A stretch of 22,724 bases of DNA from CAYLJO01 sp964383905 (lineage in GTDB: Bacteria > Acidobacteriota > Blastocatellia > Pyrinomonadales > Pyrinomonadaceae). The position numbers were made by a program, and so were the translations under genes. The stretch covers positions 1 through 22,724 of the forward strand of contig CAYLJO010000094.1 of the NCBI GenBank assembly GCA_964383905.1. Direction: 5' to 3'. A model generated the notes under the pieces. The model saw only the letters and a list, made by a program, of their open reading frames with translations, made no database searches and was not told where the DNA came from. Shown here piece by piece: positions 7,605-14,961 of this stretch; position 1 is the stretch's first letter; each line of letters opens with the position of its first letter.

Positions 7605-8528
7605 TCATGCGCGGCGTTTGAGAATGAGGTCGGCGATGGCGCGGAGCAGCGCGGTCGGTCGTTCAACCTGATCCAACGCCGCGCAGGCTTCGCGGTAAAC
7701 AGCATCCGCGAGCTCACGCGTCGCTTCCAGACCGAACAGGGCCGGGTATGTGGCTTTACGCGCGCGCGCATCTTTGCCCGGCGTTTTGCCGAGGTCTTCC
7801 GCCGTCGCCGTCACATCCAGAAGGTCGTCCGTAATCTGAAAGAGCAGTCCGAGTTGTGAGGCGTAGCCAGTGACGGCTTCAAGCTCCGCCCCACCGGCAT
7901 TCGCGATGATGGCCCCGCAGCGGGCGGAGGCGATGATCAGTGCGCCGGTTTTATGTCGGTGAATGCGTTCAAGCTCACCGCCGGTCACATCGCGTGACTC
8001 CGCCGCGAGATCATAAACTTGGCCCGCAACCATGCCTTCCGGCGTACCCGCCGCGCGCGCCACTTCGCCGATGACCCGGACGCGAACATCCGGCGCGAGC
8101 CTTTCGTCCAGGGCAATGGCTTGAAAGGCCAGCGCTTGCAGCGCATCGCCCGCGAGGATTGCCGTTGCTTCGCCGAACTTGACGTGGCACGTTGCGCGCC
8201 CGCGCCGCAGGTCGTCGTCGTCCATTGACGGTAGATCGTCGTGGATCAGTGAATAGGTGTGAATCAATTCCAGAGCGCAGGCGGTGTCTAACAGAAACTG
8301 CGGGCCGCCGCCAAAGGCTTCGCCGGTGGCAAGCAGCAGTGCGGGACGGAAACGCTTGCCGCCCGCAAACAGGCTCCAGCGAATCGCGCCGTGAACCGTG
8401 ACGGGCTCCGTCGTCTCCGCAGGGACGAGTTGTTCCAGCCGGGCATCGACAAGCGTGCGGTATTGCGTCAGCCGGTGGCGCAGTTCCTCTCCAGGAAGCG
8501 CCGGGGACATCTCAGAAGACGCTTTCAT
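7605..8528 (-). CDS. ispA: Farnesyl diphosphate synthase (short-chain polyprenyl synthetase)
   Basis: A 307-residue trans-isoprenyl diphosphate synthase that condenses IPP with allylic diphosphates, feeding undecaprenol, quinone and terpenoid synthesis in the cytoplasm. GGKRFRPAL (56-64) binds IPP. The first Asp-rich motif is TYSLIHDDLPSMDDDDLRRG (Asp97, Asp98, Asp103), with the two-residue insertion and aromatic Tyr92 at position -5 typical of bacterial FPP synthases and nearly identical to the E. coli IspA segment. The second Asp-rich motif is DDLLD (234-238). GGAGG 9 nt before ATG 8528 fixes this start. It therefore overlaps the end of xseB by 17 nt, a gene order (xseA/xseB-ispA) familiar from many bacteria. 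An ATG at 8510 is a less supported alternative. It is the last gene of the minus-strand run. Confidence 0.95.
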   Translation of the reverse strand: MKASSEMSPALPGEELRHRLTQYRTLVDARLEQLVPAETTEPVTVHGAIRWSLFAGGKRFRPALLLATGEAFGGGPQFLLDTACALELIHTYSLIHDDLPSMDDDDLRRGRATCHVKFGEATAILAGDALQALAFQAIALDERLAPDVRVRVIGEVARAAGTPEGMVAGQVYDLAAESRDVTGGELERIHRHKTGALIIASARCGAIIANAGGAELEAVTGYASQLGLLFQITDDLLDVTATAEDLGKTPGKDARARKATYPALFGLEATRELADAVYREACAALDQVERPTALLRAIADLILKRRA

Positions 8529-8805
8529 CCTGGTCGGCCTCCAGCTCTTTCGACACGCGCAAATCCTCCTCCTGATTAAAAGCGCTCAGGACGGGCCGGC
8601 CGTCGCTGTCGCTTAACAAGACTTCGATGCGCCGCTCGGCCTGGCTCAGTCTCTCCTGACATTCGCGTGACAGTTGCACGCCCTGTTCAAACAGCTTGAG
8701 GCTCTCTTCGAGCGGCAAATCGCCCCGCTCCAATTCGCGCACGATCTTTTCCAGCGCCGCGAGCGATGCTTCAAAGGTCTTGCTTTGCGCTTCCGTCTTC
8801 TTCAT
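8512..8805 (-). CDS. xseB: Exodeoxyribonuclease VII small subunit
   Basis: A 97-residue protein with the XseB core FEASLAALEKIVRELERGDLPLEESLKLFEQGVQLSRECQERLSQAERRIEVL (split here only for recognition: the LEKIV..LE.G.L.LEESL..FE.G pattern). The small helical subunit binds XseA, and the enzyme degrades single-stranded DNA to oligonucleotides. The open frame extends to 8958, but that part translates an intergenic inverted repeat (see 8875-8944). I set the start at ATG 8805, where GAGGGG stands 5 nt upstream and the encoded MKKTEAQSKTFEASL matches family N-termini. It overlaps ispA by 17 nt downstream. The acidic tail after about residue 70 (NQEEDLRVSKELEADQDE) is longer than in E. coli. Unusually, a one-TM protein gene separates it from xseA. 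Confidence 0.9.
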   Translation of the reverse strand: MKKTEAQSKTFEASLAALEKIVRELERGDLPLEESLKLFEQGVQLSRECQERLSQAERRIEVLLSDSDGRPVLSAFNQEEDLRVSKELEADQDESVF

Positions 8806-8874
8806 CTTGCCCCTCACTTTCAAGCTTCTCTTTGCGAGGTCAGGAATTTCACGCAAAGGCACCGTCGCATAAGA

Positions 8875-8944
8875 GTCCAGAGTCCAAGGTCGAAAGTCCA
8901 AAGTCATAAGAGAGCGTCTTGACTTTGGACCTTGGACTTTGGAC
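8875..8944. repeat. Intergenic inverted repeat of GTCCAAA-type units
   Basis: The left arm at 8875-8898 and the right arm at 8921-8944 match as reverse complements at 22 of 24 positions, with a 22-nt spacer. Each arm is itself built from degenerate direct units of the type GTCCAAAGTCCAAGGTC. Further degenerate copies (GGACTTTTGACTTTCC, with GGACT at 8959 and AGTCC at 8976) follow up to 8980. It fills the gap between the TM protein gene and xseB. No T-run follows on the minus strand, so it is not a standard terminator. Translation of it creates the spurious N-terminal extension of xseB. Confidence 0.85.
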
Positions 8945-8981
8945 ATTAGACTAAACATGGACTTTTGACTTTCCTAGTCCT

Positions 8982-9680
8982 TCAAAATCCCGCGCCGAGA
9001 TTAATAATGCCGCGCCCCACAATGTTATCCATCATGCGCTTGGCAAGCGCGTCGTCTTTGACGGCGACAACTTTCCAGCGCGTGCCGTTGCGCTGCATGG
9101 TCAGCTCCGCCGGATGGTCCTTGAGATTAACAGTGACTTTAGCCGTGTCACCCTCTTCCGCGATCCTCGTGAAGTAGGGCATCACGAGAGCGACGAGAAA
9201 AAGCGGCTTTCCTACAGCGCGCGCGGCCAATTCTTTAACCTGTCTCACGACCTCCTCGTGCACGTTCTGTTTGACGCGCGGTAATACCTTCGGCACGAGC
9301 GGCTCTAACTGCCTGCGCCGCGCCGGAGTCAACATCACCCCGAACTGTTCGGACGCCTTGCCGGTCAATTGCGGCACAAAATTGTCAACGATCCTGTTCG
9401 TATCGGCGATCTCGTCGAAGGCCGCCATATCGTTTCGCCGGGCGGCGTCGAGGAGCAGAGCGAGCGAATAGGCCGGCCCTATTTTGTAATGCTGCCACCA
9501 GAAGTAGCCGCCCGCCCCGAGGCCCGCTAGAAGCACAGCGCACACGATTGCGATGATGGCCAATATTTTTGGGCCGCGCCTGTCGGGTCGGATTATGCGC
9601 GCCCCTTTTTGCGGCTGGTCAATATTGATGACGATGCGTTCGCGCTTCGGTCGCGCATCCCTGGCGTTCGGGGAAGACAT
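8982..9680 (-). CDS. Hypothetical single-pass membrane protein between xseA and xseB
   Basis: A 232-residue protein of unknown function. A basic N-terminal cytoplasmic tail of about 35 residues (RPKRERIVINID...RPDRRG) precedes one TM segment at about 39-63 (ILAIIAIVCAVLLAGLGAGG). The rest should lie outside the membrane as a mostly helical region followed by a short beta-rich end (AKVTVNLKDHPAELTMQ...RWKVVAV). The segment GPAYSLALLLDAARRNDMAAFDEI loosely recalls the DUF2939 start, but I would not assign it. Its ATG overlaps the xseA stop codon by 1 nt (TAATG), so it is translationally linked to xseA, and a repeat separates it from xseB. The position inside an exonuclease VII locus does not by itself imply a DNA-repair role. 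Confidence 0.8.
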   Translation of the reverse strand: MSSPNARDARPKRERIVINIDQPQKGARIIRPDRRGPKILAIIAIVCAVLLAGLGAGGYFWWQHYKIGPAYSLALLLDAARRNDMAAFDEIADTNRIVDNFVPQLTGKASEQFGVMLTPARRRQLEPLVPKVLPRVKQNVHEEVVRQVKELAARAVGKPLFLVALVMPYFTRIAEEGDTAKVTVNLKDHPAELTMQRNGTRWKVVAVKDDALAKRMMDNIVGRGIINLGAGF

Positions 9681-11083
9681 TAAATGTTCTCGATTTTCTC
9701 TACCCGGCAGCGCAAAAGGCCCTCAGCTAAACGCACGCTCAAGTCGTCGCCGGCCGAGACGCTTCGCACGTCTCGCAGGAGTTGTCCCCGTTCGTCCTGG
9801 GCCAGCGCATAACCCCGCTTGAGAACTGCGAGCGGCGACAGGGCATCGAGCGAGGCGGCGGCGACGGCGAGGCGCGCTCGCGCATTGTCGAGCCGCGAAG
9901 CGACGGCCGCATCACGCGCCGCACACGCCACGGCAAATCGCGTCCGCGCCGCCGAGACACGCGCGCTGAGTCTGCCCGGCGATAGGCGACAAGCAATCGC
10001 ATCCCGGCGACGGTGTGCCCTCTGCACGGCCCGGGCAATCAGGATTTGCAATTTATGCGCGGCCTCATCGTTCGCCAGCACAGCATCGTGTAATCTTGAG
10101 CGCACCTCGTCAAAGCCGTGAGACATCGCCGCTTCCTGCACGCGCGCGCGCGCATTCATGATCCGAAAGCGCGCGGCGCGCAAAAGGTCGCGCGTGAGGT
10201 TTTGGATGTACGCCTCGATCTCATCTTCGCGGGCCGCGACCATCTCGGCGGCCGCCGACGGGGTTGGGGCACGCACATCTGCCGCAAAGTCGGCGATGGT
10301 GAAATCTGTTTCATGACCCACCGCAGAGATCACCGGAATAGCTGATGCGCGGATGGCGCGCGCCACCGCTTCGTCATTGAACGACCACAGATCTTCGGCC
10401 GAGCCGCCGCCGCGCCCCACGATGATCGTATCCACCGCGTGGTCCATGCGCCCGTTGCGCAGCGCGTCATCGTGATACCGGTTTAAGAGTTCGATGGCCC
10501 GCACGATCTCGCCGCCCGCCCCTTCACCCTGAACGCGCGCGGGCGCGAAGAGAATGTGCACGGTGCGTGTGCGCCGCGCGATGATGCTCAGGATGTCGCG
10601 TATCGCCGCCCCCGCCGGCGAGGTGACAATCCCGATGCGGCGGGGGAAAAGCGGGAGCGAGCGCTTAAGCTCTTCGCTAAACAGACCCTCAGCCGCCAGG
10701 CGGTCTCGCATCTGCTCGAAGGCTACACGCAACGCGCCCGCGCCGACCGGGTCGAGTGATTCGATGGCCAGCTCATATTCACCGCGCGGCCCATACACGG
10801 TGAGGCTCCCACGTGCCCTGACCTGCAAGCCATCTGAGGGGCGAAAGCGTATCCGGCCGTTGACGCCGCGAAAGCAGGTGGCGCGCAACTGCGCGGTCTC
10901 ATCTTTAATGGTGAAATACCAGTGGCCCGACGTATGAGCTTTAAAGTTTGAGATCTCCCCTTCGACCCAGACAGAGGCGAAGCGGCTCTCCAGGGCGCTT
11001 CGCACCTGCGTCGTCAGTTCCGATACCGAAAGCGGGCGTCGCTCCGTATCATCAAACAAGGACATGAGCAAAGGGTTCTTCAT
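9680..11083 (-). CDS. xseA: Exodeoxyribonuclease VII large subunit
   Basis: A 467-residue catalytic subunit that, with XseB, degrades single-stranded DNA in both directions. The N-terminal OB-fold (about 18-115) opens with SVSELTTQVRSALES and contains VWVEGEISNFKAHTSGHWYF and FRGVNGRIRF. The catalytic core (about 130-440) has FPRRIGIVTSPAGAAIRDIL, VGRGGGSAEDLWSFNDE and SAVGHETDFTIADFAADVRA, all XseA signatures, followed by the long coiled-coil region and the C-terminal RGYALAQ...G segment. Length is normal for the family. The start at 11083 or Met7 (11065) cannot be decided; neither has a strong ribosome site. It is first in a tightly packed run with the TM protein, xseB and ispA, separated by 92 bp from the VWFA gene upstream. 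Confidence 0.96.
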   Translation of the reverse strand: MKNPLLMSLFDDTERRPLSVSELTTQVRSALESRFASVWVEGEISNFKAHTSGHWYFTIKDETAQLRATCFRGVNGRIRFRPSDGLQVRARGSLTVYGPRGEYELAIESLDPVGAGALRVAFEQMRDRLAAEGLFSEELKRSLPLFPRRIGIVTSPAGAAIRDILSIIARRTRTVHILFAPARVQGEGAGGEIVRAIELLNRYHDDALRNGRMDHAVDTIIVGRGGGSAEDLWSFNDEAVARAIRASAIPVISAVGHETDFTIADFAADVRAPTPSAAAEMVAAREDEIEAYIQNLTRDLLRAARFRIMNARARVQEAAMSHGFDEVRSRLHDAVLANDEAAHKLQILIARAVQRAHRRRDAIACRLSPGRLSARVSAARTRFAVACAARDAAVASRLDNARARLAVAAASLDALSPLAVLKRGYALAQDERGQLLRDVRSVSAGDDLSVRLAEGLLRCRVEKIENI

Positions 11084-11175
11084 TTATTATTGGCCGGTTG
11101 GCCCAGCCGGTTGATCTGGAAAGTAAGGTGAAACAGGTCTTAACGGTTAGCGCGGCCGGCCGCCTCTCGGCCCGT

Positions 11176-12921
11176 TTATGGCAATCTGGAAGAAGCGGAG
11201 TTCACGGCCGGACTCAGGCGGACGGACGCGCCGTCGCGCTTGACACGCACCCTCAGGCGATGATCGCGCGCGCCGCTTTCATTCGAAGCGTAGGTGATCG
11301 AATAGGACGTACGCAGCTGCGCGATCACGTCATCATAGGCCCGCTGCAAATCCTCCAGCCGCCGGATGGGGTAATGGATGCCGCCCGACACGCTCGCGAG
11401 CTTGCCCGCCTCTTCTTCGGCGCGCGTGGTGATCGTTAAATACCTCGTGCGTAAGGGGTCGAGCGTGGTTGCGCTGGCGGGCACGCTGTTCTCCGGGATC
11501 AACCCGGAGGGAACATAGAGCGGGTAGATCAGCGCGCCGGATTCAATCGTCGCTTCGAGCACGGCCGGGAAAGGAACGAAGGATCTATTGTCATCGCCGT
11601 CAGACAAGATCACGACCGCCGTCCGGTCGCCGCGCAGAGGTTTGATCAGGTCCACCAACACGTAAGAGAGTGCGTCGTAGAGCGCCGTCGCGCCGCCCGC
11701 ATCGATCTGGTCGAGCCGCTCGGAAAGCAAGCGGCGGTCGGTGGTGAAATCGGAGATCACTTGAATGTCGTCGCGAAAGCTGACGATCGCAATGCGATCC
11801 TGTGGCCCCACCGTGTTGAGAAAATTGCGCGCCGCCTTTCTGATAAAATCCATGCGCTCTTCGACGCTGCCCGACACGTCCAGCAGGAGCACGATATTGA
11901 AGGGCGCACTCGTCGGCTCGACATTCATAATCTTGCGCTCCTCACCGTTTTCAATAACGGTGAAGTCCGAGGCCTTCAAATTGCTGATCGCGCGGCCTTG
12001 CCTATCCGTGACGCTCGCGTTAAGGCGCATCAACTGCGGCGCGATCGCGGTCGCCACTTCGCCGGGCGCGTGGCGCTCAACCAGCTTCGGCTTACGGTCA
12101 CGCGGCGGCAGGGTTTTCGCATAGTCACCGAAAAGTCGCGGGCTCACTTTACGTATCGCGTCAATCAGATCAACGTTGCCGCTCCTGACGATGGCGCGCG
12201 CCGCCTCCGTTAAAGGTCGCTCGCGCAGGTCGCCCGGCACCATGCTCGGATCGACATTGAGGAGCACGATGCCGCGCCGCGTCGTGAAATCGAGCCGCAC
12301 CGTCTCCCCCCTCTTGGCCCTTTTGTCGCCCAGCCTGCCGGAGATCGTAAATGTGCCGCCCGCCCGCTCCTTAACCTTTGGCAGCTCCACATCGCTCAGG
12401 AACCGTGGGCGGCTCGCTTCCCAGAGGAAATGGAAGCTCAGCGCGTCCAGTGGCACGTCGGCGTGGATCGTGCCTGTGTTCGTCTTGACTTCGGCGGCGG
12501 CGATATTGCCGATAATATCGACCGCCCCGGCTTCGCCCTCCACCCTCACCTTCGCGCGCGACGGGACGTGCACGTCCAGGTCTATGCGATCTTGTTCCCG
12601 ACGCGCGGGCACCTCGATGTCCAGAGTTCCGGCGTTATTAGTGGAACGCACGTCCTCTTCGGTGACGGGTGCGCCGGGCGACTTGGCCCTGATCGAGATC
12701 TTTTTCTGCTCATCGGAAGCGGTGATGGTGACGCGACCGCTGGCATTCCTGATCGCGACCGAGGCTTTCTCAGGGGCATCGAACTCGCGTTCGAGATCCT
12801 GCGCATAGTTCACCCGCGCCGTCGCCCAGAGGGAAAACAACAGGCACAGCATAATAATGGCTTTACGATGCAGGGGTGCGCTACGCGCAGGCAGTTGCGC
12901 AACGGGGCTTTGGCACAACAT
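11176..12921 (-). CDS. Secreted VWFA-domain protein (acidobacterial VWFA-related type) with DUF4097-like N-terminus
   Basis: A 581-residue exported protein. An N-terminal signal segment (KAIIMLCLLFSLWATA, cut near YAQ) is followed at about 45-150 by a repetitive beta region (VAIRNASGRVTITAS... VRVEGEAGAVDIIG) resembling the DUF4097 putative adhesin. Near residues 300-330 comes NASVTDRQGRAISNLKASDF, the segment that introduces the acidobacterial VWFA-related domain (TIGR03436-like). The VWA domain follows, with the MIDAS DVSGS starting at Asp348 and the later ATALYDAL and LSDGDD motifs that complete the metal site. Such proteins are thought to bind ligands outside the cell, but their partners are unknown. 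The gene has its own upstream gap with a terminator from the preceding ctpA. Start 12921 is the longest; Met24 is an alternative that would shorten the signal peptide's charged end. Confidence 0.88.
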   Translation of the reverse strand: MLCQSPVAQLPARSAPLHRKAIIMLCLLFSLWATARVNYAQDLEREFDAPEKASVAIRNASGRVTITASDEQKKISIRAKSPGAPVTEEDVRSTNNAGTLDIEVPARREQDRIDLDVHVPSRAKVRVEGEAGAVDIIGNIAAAEVKTNTGTIHADVPLDALSFHFLWEASRPRFLSDVELPKVKERAGGTFTISGRLGDKRAKRGETVRLDFTTRRGIVLLNVDPSMVPGDLRERPLTEAARAIVRSGNVDLIDAIRKVSPRLFGDYAKTLPPRDRKPKLVERHAPGEVATAIAPQLMRLNASVTDRQGRAISNLKASDFTVIENGEERKIMNVEPTSAPFNIVLLLDVSGSVEERMDFIRKAARNFLNTVGPQDRIAIVSFRDDIQVISDFTTDRRLLSERLDQIDAGGATALYDALSYVLVDLIKPLRGDRTAVVILSDGDDNRSFVPFPAVLEATIESGALIYPLYVPSGLIPENSVPASATTLDPLRTRYLTITTRAEEEAGKLASVSGGIHYPIRRLEDLQRAYDDVIAQLRTSYSITYASNESGARDHRLRVRVKRDGASVRLSPAVNSASSRLP

Positions 12922-12967
12922 AAAGCATAATCTTGCCTGTACAAAGCACCGCCGGTCAAGCGGAAAT

Positions 12968-13050
12968 CAAGGCAAAAGGAAAAAGTAAAAAGGGCGGATC
13001 ACTTATTGAAAGTGGTTTCCGCCCTGTTTTTGCCTTTTACCCTTTTACTT
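12968..13050 (-). terminator. Strong terminator with A/T-rich repeat arms after ctpA
   Basis: The core stem AGGGCGGA (12991-12998) pairs perfectly with TCCGCCCT (13018-13025), and an inner stem CACTT/AAGTG (13000-13004 with 13010-13014) tightens the loop. On the minus strand the stem is followed by TTTTTACTTTTTCC, a good U-tract, so it should end ctpA transcription 30 nt after the stop codon. On the plus strand it is followed by GTTTTTGCC. The flanks extend as degenerate GGCAAAAGG/GTAAAAGG units on one side and their reverse complements on the other, up to about 13050, overlapping the first T-rich bases before the ctpA stop. Confidence 0.85.
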
Positions 13051-13055
13051 TTTTC

Positions 13056-14768
13056 TTATTCGGACGGGTTCCGGATGCGTTGCGCTGCTTGCGCGAGTTC
13101 GCGCGCGCGGGGAAGCAGAGCAATTGAGCGTCCGATTTGCGGGTCATCACTATTGAAAACTTGCAACGCCGTGATCGTGCCGTAGGCTGCGGTGGCGAGC
13201 TCATAGCGCAGTTGACGCTCGACGAAGGCGCGCTCGCGGTCGAGTTGCGCTCCTGAAACCTTATACGTAGCTTTGCTGGTGGCAAAATCTCTGAAAGCTT
13301 TGTACAGGGCGTCGGTGACGGGAAAGTCCGCGCCCGTCAGATCATGACCGAACTCGATCGGGCGCTCTACTTTGTACGCATCAAAGCCCGCGACGCGCCC
13401 GCACACGAGTTCCCTGGCAAAGGCGAAGACCGGATCAACCAGTTGTTGCTGCGCCGGGGTGATCAGGCGCGGCTTAACGGTCTCATCAGGCGAGATACCG
13501 CCGCCGCCATAAACCGTGCGGCCCGTGTCGGTGCGGCTTTCGGGACCGGTCGGTGGCGCCTGCCCGTTCTGTTTCTCTGTCCGGTATGAACCGCCGTGCG
13601 TGTAATAGTCGTAGAAGCCGCCGTTCGTGTAGTCACGCTGGATCAGGCGGCCCGAAGGTGTGTAGTACTTAGCAATCGTGAGCAGTAATGCGGAGTCCTC
13701 TTCCAGTACAAAAGGAAGCTGCACGAGGCCCTTTCCGAAGCTCGTTTCGCCGACGATCAATGCGCGGTCATGATCCTGCAGCGCCCCGGCGAGGATCTCG
13801 GAGGCCGACGCCGTGCTGCGGTTGACGAGGACGACCAGCGGCATCGTTTCGGGCGCGTCGTTGTCGGCCATATAGGTCTCAGTGCTCCCTCTCACGCGAC
13901 CTTTTTGCGTGACGATCAACTGGCCGCGCCGGAGGAAGGTGTTGGCGACGCGAACGGCTTGATTGAGCAGCCCACCCCCATTGTTACGCAGGTCGAGGAT
14001 CAGTGTGGTCATGCCCTTAGCATGTAAGTCTTCAAGCGCAGCGCGAAACTCATCGGCCGTCGTAATATTGAATCCGCCGGTCATCGCCACATAGCCGACG
14101 CCTGGCCTGATCATGTATGCCTCAGGGATCGAGGGTTGCGGCACCGCGTCGCGCGTGATCTCGACGGTTTCGGCGCGCCCCGTGGCCGCGCGTTCGACCG
14201 TGACCTTGACCACCGAGCCGCGCGGCCCGCGCAGGTGATCGCGCACCTCGTAAAAAGGCTTGCCACGCATGGATTTCCCGTCCACTTCGACGATGTGGTC
14301 GCCATAGCGCAGGCCCGCCCGCTCCGCCGGGGCGTTCTGAAAGGTAGCGCGGATGTAAGTCTCGACCTTACCGTTATCCCGCAGGTCGCCAATGATTGCG
14401 CCGATCCCTAAATATTCTGAACGCTGCTCGGTCCGGAATTCGGCAAATTCTGCCGTGTCGAAGAAGTTCGAATGCGGGTCGAGGACGCGCAGCATGCCAA
14501 TGATCGACGACTTGAAGACGGCGTTGTAATCGAGCTTATCGCCGCCGACATAATTATCCTGAATGATTGTTAAAGCTTCAGCGAGAGATTGCTCGACGCC
14601 CGCGGTATTACCGGGTGCCTTGCGCGTCGTACGGCTTGTGGCCGTGAGATTGAGTGGACTGGGCGGCGTCACCTTAGGCGCGCTGCTTTGCTGAGCATTA
14701 ATAAGGGCGGTCAGTGAAAGCGTACTGGCGAGCAACAAGCTAACTATCAATGGCAATCTGTTCTTCAC
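13056..14768 (-). CDS. ctpA: S41 C-terminal processing peptidase (CtpA/Prc type)
   Basis: A 570-residue exported serine protease that trims C-termini of envelope proteins or peptidoglycan hydrolases. A signal peptide (KNRLPLIVSLLLASTLSLTAL, cut near NAQ) is followed by an S41 N-terminal region, a PDZ domain (about 100-185, GIGAIIGDLRDNG... VEVDGKSMRGKPF) and the tail-specific protease core. The catalytic Ser321 lies in TASASE and the general-base Lys346 in SFGKGLVQ; their 25-residue spacing equals that of E. coli Prc. The C-terminal part after about 400 is a longer extension of unknown role. I chose GTG 14768 because TAAGGAG stands 9 nt before it and the signal peptide then starts at once; the longer ATG at 14795 lacks a site. 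A perfect hairpin lies in its leader and a terminator closes the gene. Confidence 0.93.
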   Translation of the reverse strand: MKNRLPLIVSLLLASTLSLTALINAQQSSAPKVTPPSPLNLTATSRTTRKAPGNTAGVEQSLAEALTIIQDNYVGGDKLDYNAVFKSSIIGMLRVLDPHSNFFDTAEFAEFRTEQRSEYLGIGAIIGDLRDNGKVETYIRATFQNAPAERAGLRYGDHIVEVDGKSMRGKPFYEVRDHLRGPRGSVVKVTVERAATGRAETVEITRDAVPQPSIPEAYMIRPGVGYVAMTGGFNITTADEFRAALEDLHAKGMTTLILDLRNNGGGLLNQAVRVANTFLRRGQLIVTQKGRVRGSTETYMADNDAPETMPLVVLVNRSTASASEILAGALQDHDRALIVGETSFGKGLVQLPFVLEEDSALLLTIAKYYTPSGRLIQRDYTNGGFYDYYTHGGSYRTEKQNGQAPPTGPESRTDTGRTVYGGGGISPDETVKPRLITPAQQQLVDPVFAFARELVCGRVAGFDAYKVERPIEFGHDLTGADFPVTDALYKAFRDFATSKATYKVSGAQLDRERAFVERQLRYELATAAYGTITALQVFNSDDPQIGRSIALLPRARELAQAAQRIRNPSE

Positions 14769-14809
14769 GCTGCAATACTCCTTAAAACCAGCCATTTCCA
14801 GCGAATTTA

Positions 14810-14860
14810 GGACACCTCATGCTGCTGGTTATGCAGCAGCATGAGGTGTCCGTAACCAGC
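14810..14860. repeat. Perfect 18-bp hairpin with competing stem in the ctpA leader
   Basis: GGACACCTCATGCTGCTG (14810-14827) is repeated exactly in inverse at 14834-14851 around a six-base loop GTTATG. A second stem, GCTGGTTA (14824-14831) with TAACCAGC (14853-14860), shares bases with the first and excludes it. It lies between the stop of the polytopic membrane protein gene (14962) and the ctpA start. No T-run follows on either strand, so a simple terminator is unlikely; a leader RNA switch, a processing site or a small non-autonomous repeat element are the options. Confidence 0.8.
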
Positions 14861-14961
14861 ATACCATGAATGGCAGTTGCAGATAAACAAACGGGAAATG
14901 GTCGCCACCAGCGATTCGGCGGTGCGATTTAACGGCGAGATTACCAGGACGGTAAATATGC

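Noticed and set aside
8806..8958. N-terminal extension of xseB
   Set aside because: It translates the GTCCAAA inverted repeat; a good ribosome site and family alignment place the start at 8805.
11152..11163. 12-bp palindrome GCGGCCGGCCGC between the VWFA and xseA genes
   Set aside because: GC-only short palindromes are expected in such base composition; there is no loop or T-run.
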